DNA from: Burkholderiales bacterium GJ-E10
GTDB lineage: Bacteria; Pseudomonadota; Gammaproteobacteria; Burkholderiales; Burkholderiaceae_F
Assembly: GCA_000828975.1 (NCBI GenBank)
Contig: AP014683.1
Span: 573,520-637,519 of the forward strand
Reading direction: 5' to 3'
Length of the DNA: 64,000 bases
Shown: positions 1 through 8,767 of the stretch, piece after piece
Numbering within the stretch: the first letter of the stretch is position 1
Layout of the letters: every line of letters begins with the position of its first letter
Notes under the pieces: generated by a model
What the model saw: only the letters and a program-made list of their open reading frames with translations
What the model was told of the DNA's origin: nothing
Databases searched by the model: none
Translations under genes and position numbers: made by a program

Positions 1-542
1 TGGACGTCGAAGGCATCACAGTGTCGCCGGGCTACAGCTACGAGCGCGCGCCGCGCCAGGACGTGTTCCTGCAGCGCCGCCAGAGCAAGCGGCTGTTCCG
101 CGAGATCTTCAAGCGGGGGACGGAGCGGGGGCGCCGCTGGCGGCTCAACCATTCCAGCCTCTTCCTGGACTTCCTTGCCGGCAATCAGGATTACCACTGC
201 ACGCCCTGGAGCAATCCCACGCGCAACATTTTCGGTTGGCAGCGTCCCTGCTACCTGATGGCCGATGGCGGCTATGCCGACAGCTTCCGGGCGCTGATGG
301 ACGAGACCGAGTGGGATCGGTACGGAACCGGCAATCATCCGGCGTGCAGCAATTGCCTCGCGCATTGCGGCTACGAGGGAACCGCCGTCGAGGATGCGGT
401 TGCGCACCCCCTCAAGGCGCTGCTGGTGCGGCTGCGCGGACCGCGCACGACCGGGGACATGGTTCCCGAACCGGCCATGCGGCATCCGAGCATCGAGAGC
501 ATTCCCATCTCGACCGGTGGCGAGCGCGCGGAGCCGCGTTGA
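1..542 (+). CDS. hpnH: Hopanoid radical SAM protein HpnH, C-terminal part
   Basis: This is the C-terminal part of HpnH, cut by the left window edge; the reading frame is open from base 3. HpnH is known to join the 5'-deoxyadenosyl group of SAM to the hopene skeleton, giving adenosylhopane, the first step of side-chain extension. The visible part has the family's tail: SPGYSYERAP, the NHSSLFLDFLAG and YHCTPWSNPTRNIFGWQRPC segments, and the cysteine-containing HPACSNCLAHCGYEGTAV. The SAM-cluster CxxxCxxC lies upstream of the window. The stop is two bases before the squalene synthase start, so the two are probably co-transcribed. Identification rests on the motif set and the following hpn genes. 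Confidence 0.93.
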   Translation, partial: DVEGITVSPGYSYERAPRQDVFLQRRQSKRLFREIFKRGTERGRRWRLNHSSLFLDFLAGNQDYHCTPWSNPTRNIFGWQRPCYLMADGGYADSFRALMDETEWDRYGTGNHPACSNCLAHCGYEGTAVEDAVAHPLKALLVRLRGPRTTGDMVPEPAMRHPSIESIPISTGGERAEPR

Positions 543-544
543 CC

Positions 545-1627
545 ATGCGTGACGCTTGCCATTCGCCGCCGACGCAGGCGGAGGATGATCGCCTGCAGGA
601 CGCGTTGCTGGACGGTGTCTCGCGCACGTTCGCGCTCACCATTCCGCAGCTCCCCGGTTCGCTCGGCCGCGTGGTCGGCAACGCGTATCTGCTCTGCCGC
701 ATCATCGATACGATCGAGGACGAAGTCACCTTGCCGGTGGCCGATAAACGCCGGTTCTACGACCGGTTCCTGCGTTCCCTGGCGGGCGAAGAGGCGGCGC
801 AGCCGTGGGTCGATGAACTGATCCCCACGCTGTCGCCCACGGCGTCCACGGATGAGCATACGCTGGTGCGCGAGATCCCCCGCGTGATCGCGATCATGCA
901 CGGATTCAATCCGGCGCAGCGGGCCGCGTTGACGGAGTGCGTGCGCATCATGGCCGACGGCATGGCCGAGTTCCAGCAGCGCAAGAGCCTCGACGGCCTG
1001 ACGGACCTGGCCGAGCATGCGCGCTATTGCTACTACGTCGCCGGGGTGGTGGGCGAGATGCTCACCCGCCTGTTCTGCGATTACTCCCCCGAGATCGCGC
1101 GCAACCGCGACGGGCTCATGGCGCGTTCGGTGTCGTTCGGCCAGGGCCTGCAGATGACCAATATTCTCAAGGACGTCTGGGAAGACCGGATCCGCGGCGC
1201 CTGCTGGCTGCCGCGCGACGTGTTTCTCGCCCAGGGCTGCGACCTGAGCCGTCTCGATCCGCAGCGCCCCCAGCCGGGTTTCGCCAAGGCGATGGATCTG
1301 CTGATCGGGGAGGCCCGCAACTGCCTGGAAGAGGCGCTGGAGTACACCCTGCTGATTCCGCGCGAAGAGACGGGCATCCGCAATTTCTGCCTGTGGGCGA
1401 TCGGCATGGCCGTGCTCAGTTTGCGCAAGCTGCACCGCCACCTCGATTTCCACGAGGGGCGGCAGGTCAAGATCACGCGCCGCAGCGTTGCGGCGACGAT
1501 CGCGGTATGCCGTTTCGCGGCGCCGCGCGATGGATTGTTGCGGCAGTTGTTCGCGGGTGCGAGCATCGGCCTGCCGCGGGGTGCGCGGTGCGCGGTCTAT
1601 CTGCCGGCATCGCCCCGGGACGCGTGA
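545..1627 (+). CDS. sqs: Squalene synthase (SQS-type), hopanoid precursor supply
   Basis: A protein of 360 residues in the squalene/phytoene synthase family. It should condense two farnesyl diphosphates to presqualene diphosphate and then to squalene for the cyclase encoded next. The first Asp-rich motif reads DTIED and the second NILKDVWED, and the region between has RYCYYVAGVVGEMLTRLF, which resembles the one-enzyme squalene synthases of eukaryotes and Methylococcus more than the bacterial HpnD type (usually DDVVD). No HpnC or HpnE gene is visible here, which fits a complete SQS. The ATG at 545 was chosen because it follows the hpnH stop by 2 bases and precedes the first conserved segment; the frame is open further upstream but inside hpnH. 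The alternative is a divergent HpnD making only presqualene diphosphate. Confidence 0.85.
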   Translation: MRDACHSPPTQAEDDRLQDALLDGVSRTFALTIPQLPGSLGRVVGNAYLLCRIIDTIEDEVTLPVADKRRFYDRFLRSLAGEEAAQPWVDELIPTLSPTASTDEHTLVREIPRVIAIMHGFNPAQRAALTECVRIMADGMAEFQQRKSLDGLTDLAEHARYCYYVAGVVGEMLTRLFCDYSPEIARNRDGLMARSVSFGQGLQMTNILKDVWEDRIRGACWLPRDVFLAQGCDLSRLDPQRPQPGFAKAMDLLIGEARNCLEEALEYTLLIPREETGIRNFCLWAIGMAVLSLRKLHRHLDFHEGRQVKITRRSVAATIAVCRFAAPRDGLLRQLFAGASIGLPRGARCAVYLPASPRDA

Positions 1628-1631
1628 GATC

Positions 1632-3542
1632 ATGTACGAAAAGACCTTGTTCGCACCGCAGACCATGGACGAACGCCTCGATGCCGCCATCGCGCGCGCC
1701 CGCTCCGCCCTGACGGAGCGCCAGCGCCCGGACGGCCACTGGTGCTTCGAGTTCGAAGCGGACTGCACCATCCCCTCCGAATACATCCTGATGATGCACT
1801 ACATGGATGAGATCGACGGGGCGCTGCAGAAGAAGCTGGCGCGATACATTCGTGAACACCAGAACGCCGACGGCGGCTGGCCGCTCTACTGGGGCGGACA
1901 GACCGATCTCAGCTGTGCGGTGAAGGCCTATTACGCGCTCAAGCTGGCGGGGGACGATCCGGAGGCCCCGCACATGCAGCGGGCGCGCCAGGCGATCATC
2001 GAGCGCGGTGGCGCGGAACGTGCCAACGTGTTCACGCGGATCACGCTGGCCTATTTCGGCCAGGTGCCGTGGCGCGCGATCCCGTTCATTCCCGTGGAAG
2101 TGATGCTGCTGCCGCGCTGGTTCTTCTTCCACATCTACAAAGTGTCCTCCTGGGCGCGGACGGTGATGGTGCCGCTGTTCGTGCTCTGCAGCCTGCGCGC
2201 GCGCGCCGCCAACCCCACCGGCCTCGGCATTCGCGAATTGTTCCGCCGGGATCCGGATCAGGTCCGGGACTACATGAAATCCAGCGGCACGTCGCGCTGG
2301 GGGCGGGCGTTCCTGCTGCTGGATTCGCTGGGCCGTTTGTGCGAGCCGCTGATTCCCGCGGCGCTGCGCCGCCGCGCGGTTCGCGCCGCGGAGGAGTGGT
2401 TCACCGCGCGCCTGAACGGCGAGGATGGCATCAACGGCATCTTCCCGGCGATGGCCAACTCGTACCAGGCGTTGGCGCTGCTGGGCTACGCGCCGGATCA
2501 TCCGGTTCGGGTGCAGGCCCGCCGCGCCCTGCGGCTGCTGGTGGTCGAGCGCGAGGACGACGCGTATTGCCAGCCCTGCGTATCGCCGACCTGGGATACG
2601 GCGCTGGCGCTGCACGCCCTGTGCGAAAGCGGGGTTTCGACGCCCGAGATGCATCGTTCGGTGGACTGGCTGCTCGAACGCCAGACCCGCGACGAGCCGG
2701 GCGACTGGCGGGTCAATCATCCGGGCGTGCCGGGCGGCGGCTGGGCTTTCCAGTACCACAATCATTTCTATCCCGACCTCGACGATACGGCGGCGGTCGC
2801 ATGGGCGATCGCCCGCGTGATCGAGCCGCAGCGCCCCGCGTCCCTGGACCGCGCGGCGGACTGGCTGGTGGCGATGCAGTCGAAGAATGACGGCTTTGCC
2901 GCCTACGACGCCGACAATACCCACTACTACCTCAACGAGATTCCGTTTGCCGATCACAAGGCGCTGCTCGATCCCCCGACCGCGGATGTGACCGCGCGGG
3001 TGGTCGCGTTCCTGTCGTACCTGGGCCGCCCGCAGGATCGTCCGGCGATCGCGCGCGCGGTGGGCTATCTGCTGCGCGAGCAGGAGCCCAACGGCTCATG
3101 GTTCGGTCGCTGGGGGACCAACTACGTCTATGGCACCTGGTCCGTGCTGGTGGCGCTCGAACTGCTCGGCGACGAGCGGCCGCGCGAGGCGATGGCGCGT
3201 GCGGCGCGCTGGCTGGTGTCGGTGCAGCAGGACGATGGCGGGTGGGGCGAGAGCAACGACACCTACTTCGATCCGGGCCTGGCCGGCCGCGGGCAGCCTT
3301 CGACGGTCATGCATACCGCCTGGGCTTGCCTGGCGCTGATGGCGGCGGGCGAGGAGCATCGCGCATCGCTGGATCGCGGTATCGCATGGCTGGTGGAACA
3401 CCAGGATGCGGACGGCCGCTGGCGTGACCCGTATTTCAATGCGCCGGGGTTCCCGCGCGTCTTTTACCTTACCTATCACGGCTACCGCTGGTATTTCCCG
3501 CTCTGGGCGCTGGCACGGTACCGCCGGTTGACCGGGCTGTGA
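1632..3542 (+). CDS. shc: Squalene-hopene cyclase
   Basis: A squalene-hopene cyclase of 636 residues, the usual family length. It cyclises squalene to hopene/hopanol at the membrane. The catalytic DXDD motif is seen as PDLDDTAAV at about residues 381-389 (Asp382, Asp384 and Asp385). QW-type repeats such as QNADGGWPLYWGG, DEPGDWRV, EPNGSWFGRWG, QDDGGWGES and QDADGRWRDPYF occur along the protein. The C-terminal YLTYHGYRWYFPLWALARYRR is typical of bacterial SHC. The ATG at 1632 starts 4 bases after the synthase stop. The stop codon lies inside a short tandem repeat that continues into hpnG. Confidence 0.97.
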   Translation: MYEKTLFAPQTMDERLDAAIARARSALTERQRPDGHWCFEFEADCTIPSEYILMMHYMDEIDGALQKKLARYIREHQNADGGWPLYWGGQTDLSCAVKAYYALKLAGDDPEAPHMQRARQAIIERGGAERANVFTRITLAYFGQVPWRAIPFIPVEVMLLPRWFFFHIYKVSSWARTVMVPLFVLCSLRARAANPTGLGIRELFRRDPDQVRDYMKSSGTSRWGRAFLLLDSLGRLCEPLIPAALRRRAVRAAEEWFTARLNGEDGINGIFPAMANSYQALALLGYAPDHPVRVQARRALRLLVVEREDDAYCQPCVSPTWDTALALHALCESGVSTPEMHRSVDWLLERQTRDEPGDWRVNHPGVPGGGWAFQYHNHFYPDLDDTAAVAWAIARVIEPQRPASLDRAADWLVAMQSKNDGFAAYDADNTHYYLNEIPFADHKALLDPPTADVTARVVAFLSYLGRPQDRPAIARAVGYLLREQEPNGSWFGRWGTNYVYGTWSVLVALELLGDERPREAMARAARWLVSVQQDDGGWGESNDTYFDPGLAGRGQPSTVMHTAWACLALMAAGEEHRASLDRGIAWLVEHQDADGRWRDPYFNAPGFPRVFYLTYHGYRWYFPLWALARYRRLTGL

Positions 3543-3578
3543 GCGTCGCGCCGTGAGAGCCGCGCTGTGAGAGTCGGA
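3537..3578 (+). repeat. Three 14-base tandem copies across the shc/hpnG junction
   Basis: Three consecutive 14-base units (3537-3550, 3551-3564, 3565-3578) share the core GTGAG(A/C)G(C/T)CG. The first unit holds the shc stop and the third holds the GTG start of hpnG. Because the unit length is not a multiple of three, each unit's GTG is in a different frame. Confidence 0.75.
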
Positions 3579-4268
3579 ATCGTGGTCGCTCTGCAAACCG
3601 AGGCCGACACGGTGTTGCCGCGCGCCGCGCAGGGTTGCGGCGCGACCGTGGCGATCGGTGCGTCCCTGCTTCTGCGCTGCTGCGGCATGGGGCCGGAACG
3701 GGCGGCCGACGCGGCGCGCACCCTGCTTGCCGAGGGCGCGACCGCCTTGCTGAGCTATGGAACCGCCGGCGCGCTGGCGCCCGAACTGGCGCCCGGCACA
3801 TTGCTGCTGCCGGAGCGGATCGCCTACCATGGGACCGTGCGCGCCGTCGATGCATCCTGGCGACAGCGGATCGCCGTGCGGCTTTCCCCGGCACCGGTCG
3901 CGGGGCTCCTGCTCACGCAGTCCCGGCCCCTGGTGACGGTCGCGGACAAGGCCGATGCGTTCCGCGCAACCGGGGCCGCCGCGGTCGACATGGAAAGCGG
4001 GGCGGTGCTGGAGGTGGCCGATGCGGCCGGTGTACCGGGGCTGGCGCTGCGCGCGGTGATCGACGGCGCGGCAACCGCCTTGCCGCGGGCGGCGGTGGCG
4101 GGGGTGGATGCCTACGGCCGGCCGCGGTTCGGGGCCATGTTGGCGGCCTTGTTGCGGCGGCCGCGGGATTGTGTGGACTGTGTCCGCCTGGGGGGCGATC
4201 TGCGCCGGGCCCGCCAGAGTCTTGCGCGGGCTTGGGCGCAATTGAGTCCGGAGGGGTTGGCGGCGTGA
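3567..4268 (+). CDS. hpnG: Adenosylhopane nucleoside phosphorylase HpnG
   Basis: A nucleosidase/phosphorylase-type protein of 233 residues. In hopanoid producers HpnG removes adenine from adenosylhopane to give phosphoribosyl- or ribosylhopane. The N-terminus GIVVALQTEAD resembles 5'-methylthioadenosine/S-adenosylhomocysteine nucleosidases, and the middle has LSYGTAGAL and AAAVDMESGAVLEVA, the MES segment that binds the nucleoside. GTG at 3567 is the only sensible start, because the upstream GTGs in the repeat are out of frame. Its last four bases overlap the GTG start of hpnA (GTGA), so the two are translationally coupled. Confidence 0.92.
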   Translation: MRVGIVVALQTEADTVLPRAAQGCGATVAIGASLLLRCCGMGPERAADAARTLLAEGATALLSYGTAGALAPELAPGTLLLPERIAYHGTVRAVDASWRQRIAVRLSPAPVAGLLLTQSRPLVTVADKADAFRATGAAAVDMESGAVLEVADAAGVPGLALRAVIDGAATALPRAAVAGVDAYGRPRFGAMLAALLRRPRDCVDCVRLGGDLRRARQSLARAWAQLSPEGLAA

Positions 4269-5299
4269 AGGCTTTGCTGACCGGGGCGTCGGGGTTCGTG
4301 GGTGCGGCCGTCGAGCGGATGCTGCTGGCGCGCGGGGTCGACCTGCGCGTCCTGATTCGGCCGGACAGCGGAACTGCGCGCCCGGGCGCGAGCGCGGAGC
4401 GCTGGCGGCAGGCGGGCGTCGAGGTGGTGGAAGGCGATCTCCGCGACGCGGCCAGCCTGCGGCGGGCGGTTGCCGGCTGCGATGCGCTGTTCCATGTCGC
4501 CGCCGATTACCGGCTGTGGGTGCCGGATCCGGCGGCGATGTACGCCAGCAACGTCGACGGCACGGTGGCGCTCCTGCGCGCGGCGCTCGATGCGGGCGTG
4601 ACGCGCATCGTCTATACCAGCAGTGTTGCGGTGCTGGGCAAGCGTGCCGACGGGCAGCCGGCGGACGAGGAAACCCCGTCCAGTCTGGCCGACATGGTCG
4701 GGCACTACAAGCGGTCGAAATTCCTGGCCGAAGAGGCGGTGCGCGGCCTGTGCCGCGATGCCGGCCTGCCCGCCGTCATCGTCAATCCGTCCACCCCGAT
4801 CGGACCCGGCGACGTCAAGCCGACGCCAACCGGGCGCATGGTGCGCGATGCCGCAGCGGGGAAGATGCCGGCGTACGTGGATACCGGTTTGAACATCGTG
4901 CATGTCGACGACGTCGCGCAGGGCCACTGGCTGGCTTTGGAGCGTGGCCGGGTCGGCGAGCGCTACATCCTGGGCGGCGACAACCTGTCGCTGCAGGCGA
5001 TCTTCACGCGCATTGCGGCGATCGCGGGTTGCCCGCCGCCGCGCGTGCGTCTGCCGCGTCTCCCGCTCTATCCGATCGCCCTGGGCGCCGAGTTCTGGGC
5101 GCGCCTGTCCGGCGGACTGCCGCGGGTGACCGTCGACGAACTGCGAATGAGCGCCGGCGCGATGCTGTTCTCGTCGGCCAAGGCGGAACGCGAACTCGGC
5201 TATGTCCATCGTCCCGCCGAGGAGGCGTTCGCCGATGCGGTACGTTGGTTCCGGCGCGACGCGCCGGTGGCGCCGGCGCTGGCGGGGCAGGCCGGATGA
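4265..5299 (+). CDS. hpnA: Hopanoid-associated sugar epimerase HpnA (extended SDR)
   Basis: An NAD(P)-dependent epimerase/dehydratase-type protein of 344 residues. The nucleotide-binding GASGFVG is at residues 7-13 and the catalytic YxxxK is HYKRSK, Tyr148/Lys152, preceded by YTSSVAVLG. HpnA is a standard member of hopanoid clusters and probably acts on the ribosyl side chain, but its exact reaction is not settled. The GTG start at 4265 overlaps the hpnG stop, and the stop overlaps the ATG of hpnI. The NPSTPIGPGDVKPTPTGRM segment is characteristic of the HpnA subgroup. Confidence 0.93.
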   Translation: MKALLTGASGFVGAAVERMLLARGVDLRVLIRPDSGTARPGASAERWRQAGVEVVEGDLRDAASLRRAVAGCDALFHVAADYRLWVPDPAAMYASNVDGTVALLRAALDAGVTRIVYTSSVAVLGKRADGQPADEETPSSLADMVGHYKRSKFLAEEAVRGLCRDAGLPAVIVNPSTPIGPGDVKPTPTGRMVRDAAAGKMPAYVDTGLNIVHVDDVAQGHWLALERGRVGERYILGGDNLSLQAIFTRIAAIAGCPPPRVRLPRLPLYPIALGAEFWARLSGGLPRVTVDELRMSAGAMLFSSAKAERELGYVHRPAEEAFADAVRWFRRDAPVAPALAGQAG

Positions 5300-6429
5300 T
5301 CGCCGCCTGGCTTCCGCTGCTCGTCGTGCCCGGCCTCGCGTACGAGGTCGCCGCGATTGCCGCGCTGCTGCGCGGGCCGCGCCCCGCGGGCGGGGCGGGT
5401 GGCGCCGAGCCGTATGCCCCCCCGGTCACCCTCCTCAAGCCGTTGCACGGCGAGGAGCCCGGACTCTATGAAAACCTGCGCAGCTTCTGCGTGCAGGAAT
5501 ACCCGGATTTCCAGATCGTGTTCGGCGTTCACCACGGCGGCGATCCCGCGGTCGCGGTGGTGCGCCGTCTGCAGGACGAGTTTCCGCAGCGTGATCTGCA
5601 ACTGGTGATCGATGGACGCGTCCTCGGCGCCAACCGCAAGGTCGGCAATCTGCACAACATGCTCGGCCGGGTCCGCCATGATGTTTTGGTCTTGAGCGAT
5701 GCCGACGTGCGGGTCGAGCCGGGGTATCTGCGCGACGTGGTGGCACCGTTCGCCGATTCCGGCGTGGGCGTCGTCACCTGCCTGTATCGCGGCGTGCCCG
5801 ATGGCGCGCCGGGGTCGCGTCTGCTGGCGCAATGGATCAACGAAGGGTTCGCGCCCTCGGTCCTGGTGGCGCAGTCCCTGGGCCCCAACGCGTTCTGCGG
5901 CGGCGCGACCCTGGCATTGCGGCGGTCGGCCCTCGACGCCGTGGGCGGTTTCGCTGCGCTCGCCGATCATCTGGCCGACGACTATCTGCTCGGCGCGCGC
6001 ACGCGCGCGCTGGGACTGCGCACCGTGCTGTCGGATCGGATCGTCGACACGCGCGTCCACGAAGACAGCCTGGCGAGCAGCTATCGCCATGCGCTGCGCT
6101 GGTCGCGGACGGTCCGCACGGTGCAACCGTTGGGACATGCATGCTCCGTCCTGACGCTTCCCCTGCCGCTGGCCGTCCTGGCGGCACCGCTGGGGAACGG
6201 AGGATGGGCCGCGCTGGCTGCTGCGCTGGCCCTGCGTTGCGCATTGCACCTTGCGGCGCAGCGACGGTGGCGGAAGGTCATGGCGACGGCGGACTGGACC
6301 TTCCTGGTGGTCGATTTTCTCGGTTTCGCCATCTGGCTGCACGCTTGGTTGGGCAGGCAGGTGCGTTGGCGGCAGGAACATTTCGCGGTCGGCGCGGATG
6401 GCCGGATGGAAAAAGGAGTGTTGCGATGA
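5296..6429 (+). CDS. hpnI: Hopanoid glycosyltransferase HpnI
   Basis: A membrane-anchored family 2 glycosyltransferase of 377 residues. HpnI is known to add N-acetylglucosamine to bacteriohopanetetrol. It has an N-terminal membrane segment (residues 1-27), the TLLKPLHGEEP donor-site start, the DXD-like LSDADV (Asp135/Asp137), CGGATLALRRSALDAVGGF and the DDYLLG and HALRWSRTVR motifs. C-terminal membrane segments follow, around residues 290-360. Starts and stops overlap by four bases with hpnA and hpnJ (ATGA). The acetyl group it introduces would be removed by HpnK two genes downstream. Confidence 0.94.
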   Translation: MIAAWLPLLVVPGLAYEVAAIAALLRGPRPAGGAGGAEPYAPPVTLLKPLHGEEPGLYENLRSFCVQEYPDFQIVFGVHHGGDPAVAVVRRLQDEFPQRDLQLVIDGRVLGANRKVGNLHNMLGRVRHDVLVLSDADVRVEPGYLRDVVAPFADSGVGVVTCLYRGVPDGAPGSRLLAQWINEGFAPSVLVAQSLGPNAFCGGATLALRRSALDAVGGFAALADHLADDYLLGARTRALGLRTVLSDRIVDTRVHEDSLASSYRHALRWSRTVRTVQPLGHACSVLTLPLPLAVLAAPLGNGGWAALAAALALRCALHLAAQRRWRKVMATADWTFLVVDFLGFAIWLHAWLGRQVRWRQEHFAVGADGRMEKGVLR

Positions 6430-7847
6430 AGACCTTGTTTTTGCAGGCGCCGTCCTTCGACGGTTTCGATGGCGGTGCGGGCGCGCGGTATCAGGCCAAG
6501 CGCGAGATCCGTTCGTTCTGGTTCCCGACCTGGCTGGCCCAGCCGGCGGCCATGATCCCGGACAGCCGGCTGGTGGACGCTCCGGCGTCGGATCTCAGCC
6601 TGGCGGACACGATCAAGATCGCCGGCGATTTCGAGCTGTGCGTGATCCACACCAGCACGCCGTCCTTTCCGTCGGACGTGCGCGTTGCCGAGGCGCTCAA
6701 GGAGGCATACCCGAAGCTGATGATCGGTTTCGTCGGCGCCAAGGTGGCAGTCGAGCCGGAGGAATCCTTGCGCGCGTCGACGGCGATCGATTTCGTGGCG
6801 CGCGAGGAATTCGATTTCACCCTCAAGGAAGTCGCCGAGGGCCGGCCGCTGGCCGAGGTCGACGGCCTGTGCTTCCGCGGCGGCGACGGCGAGATCGTGC
6901 GCACCCCGGACCGGGCGATGATCGAGAACATGGACAGCCTGCCGTTCGTCTCCGAGGTCTACAAGCGCGATCTGCGGGTGGAAGACTATTTCATCGGCTA
7001 CCTGAAGCATCCCTACATCTCGCTCTACACCGGGCGCGGCTGCCGGTCGAAGTGCACGTTCTGCCTGTGGCCGCAGACGGTGGGCGGCAACCGCTACCGA
7101 GTGCGCTCCCCGGAGAACGTGCTCGAGGAAATCCGCTACATCCAGAAGGCGTTCCCGCAGGTCCAGGAAATCTTCTTCGACGACGACACGTTCACCGATG
7201 ACCTGCCGCGCGCCGAGGCGATCGCGCGCGGATTGGGCGCGCTGGGCGTGACCTGGTCGTGCAATGCCAAGGCCAACGTCCCCTACGAAACGCTCAAGGT
7301 GCTCAAGGACAACGGCCTGCGCCTGCTGCTCGTGGGCTACGAGAGCGGCAATCAGCAGATCCTCAACAACATCAAGAAGGGCCTGAAGGTCGATAAGGCC
7401 CGCGAGTTCACCCGGGATTGCCGCAAGCTGGGCATCGCGATCCACGGCACGTTCATCCTCGGGCTTCCGGGCGAAACCAAGGAGACGATCGAAGAGACGA
7501 TCCGCTTCGCCAAGGACATCAACCCGCACACCATCCAGGTTTCGATCGCCGCGCCCTACCCCGGTACCTACCTGTACCGTCAGGCGAAGGAGGAAGGCTG
7601 GTTGACCGAGATGAACGAAGGCGAGCTCGTCAACGATCGCGGCATCCAGATCAGCCCGCTCAGCTATCCGCACCTGGGCGCGACCCAGATCTTCGATTCC
7701 GTCGAAACCTTCTACAAGCAGTTCTACTTCCGCGCCGGCAAGATCGCGGCGATCACCGGGGAGATGCTGCGCGACTCGCAGATGATGAAGCGTCGCCTGC
7801 GCGAGGGGGTGGAGTTCATGCGATTCCTGCGCCAGCGGCATAGTTGA
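6426..7847 (+). CDS. hpnJ: Hopanoid radical SAM protein HpnJ (cyclitol ether formation)
   Basis: A B12-binding-type radical SAM protein of 473 residues. HpnJ is required in other bacteria to convert the glucosamine headgroup into the cyclitol ether of bacteriohopanetetrol. The [4Fe-4S] motif is CRSKCTFC at Cys206, Cys210 and Cys213. The N-terminal half has the family signatures FLQAPSFDGFDGGAGARYQA and SFWFPTWLAQPAAM, and the C-terminal half has GTFILGLPGET and the IAAPYPGTYLYRQA segment. It overlaps hpnI (ATGA) at its start and hpnK at its stop, consistent with one transcript. Its presence with hpnI and hpnK predicts the cyclitol-ether end product. Confidence 0.95.
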   Translation: MKTLFLQAPSFDGFDGGAGARYQAKREIRSFWFPTWLAQPAAMIPDSRLVDAPASDLSLADTIKIAGDFELCVIHTSTPSFPSDVRVAEALKEAYPKLMIGFVGAKVAVEPEESLRASTAIDFVAREEFDFTLKEVAEGRPLAEVDGLCFRGGDGEIVRTPDRAMIENMDSLPFVSEVYKRDLRVEDYFIGYLKHPYISLYTGRGCRSKCTFCLWPQTVGGNRYRVRSPENVLEEIRYIQKAFPQVQEIFFDDDTFTDDLPRAEAIARGLGALGVTWSCNAKANVPYETLKVLKDNGLRLLLVGYESGNQQILNNIKKGLKVDKAREFTRDCRKLGIAIHGTFILGLPGETKETIEETIRFAKDINPHTIQVSIAAPYPGTYLYRQAKEEGWLTEMNEGELVNDRGIQISPLSYPHLGATQIFDSVETFYKQFYFRAGKIAAITGEMLRDSQMMKRRLREGVEFMRFLRQRHS

Positions 7848-7858
7848 GCAGGAATGCA

Positions 7859-8767
7859 TTGAGCACCGATGCGCGGGCCGCCGGGGCGGCTGAACGCGCG
7901 GGCGCCAAGCGCGTGATCGTCACGGCCGACGACTTCGGCCTTGACGTGGCGGTCAACGAAGCGGTGGAGCGCGCGTTCCGGGAAGGCATCCTGACGACGA
8001 CGAGCCTGATGGTCGGCGCGCCGGCGGCAGCCGACGCGGTGGCGCGCGCCCGGCGCACGCCGGGGCTGCGGGTCGGCCTGCACTGCACGCTGGTCGATGG
8101 GCGCAGCGTGTTGCCGCCGGATGCCATTCCGGACCTCGTGACGCCCGATGGCGAGTTTCGCGCCGGCCAGTTCGGACCGGGCGTGCGCTTCTTCTTCCTG
8201 CCGCGCGTACGCCGACAGCTGGCGGCCGAGATCCGGGCGCAATTCGAGGCCTTCCGCGCCACCGGACTCGAACTGGATCACGTCAATGCGCACAAGCACA
8301 TGCACGTCCATCCTACCGTCCTGGCGTTGATTCTCGACATCGGGCGCGACTACGGCCTGCGCGGCGTGCGCCTGCCCTATGAGCCCTGGAACCAGGGCGG
8401 GATGCGGGAAGGCGGCATGCTCGGTCGCCTGGTGTGGGCAGGGTTCCTGGCGCCCTGGCTGGCGCTGCTGCGGCGCCGAATCCGGCGCGCGGGGGTCCGC
8501 CACAACGACTACCTGTTCGGGCTCTCGAACACGGGCGCCTGGAACGAGGCGGCGTTGCTGCAACTGTTGCGGCGACTTCCCGACGGGGTGAGCGAACTGT
8601 ATTTTCACCCGGCGGCGGCGCGCAGCGCCGAACTCGTGCGCCGCATGCCGGACTATCGCCAGGAGGACGAACTCGCCGCGTTGTTGAGTCCCGCCGTCCG
8701 GATGGCGCTCGACGAGGCGGGCTACCGGAGGATGAGTTTCCGTGAACTGGATCTTGCGTCGGGCTGA
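7859..8767 (+). CDS. hpnK: Hopanoid N-acetylglucosamine deacetylase HpnK
   Basis: A YdjC/carbohydrate-deacetylase-fold protein of about 302 residues. HpnK is known to remove the acetyl group placed by HpnI. The metal-site motif is VTADDFGLD near the N-terminus; HVNAHKHMHVHP and FHPAAARS carry further conserved histidines. No ATG is available in frame before the first motif. TTG at 7859 has AGGA five bases upstream and is my choice; TTG at 7844 overlaps the hpnJ stop and would add five residues. The 3' end overlaps hpnN by 26 bases. Confidence 0.92.
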   Translation: MSTDARAAGAAERAGAKRVIVTADDFGLDVAVNEAVERAFREGILTTTSLMVGAPAAADAVARARRTPGLRVGLHCTLVDGRSVLPPDAIPDLVTPDGEFRAGQFGPGVRFFFLPRVRRQLAAEIRAQFEAFRATGLELDHVNAHKHMHVHPTVLALILDIGRDYGLRGVRLPYEPWNQGGMREGGMLGRLVWAGFLAPWLALLRRRIRRAGVRHNDYLFGLSNTGAWNEAALLQLLRRLPDGVSELYFHPAAARSAELVRRMPDYRQEDELAALLSPAVRMALDEAGYRRMSFRELDLASG

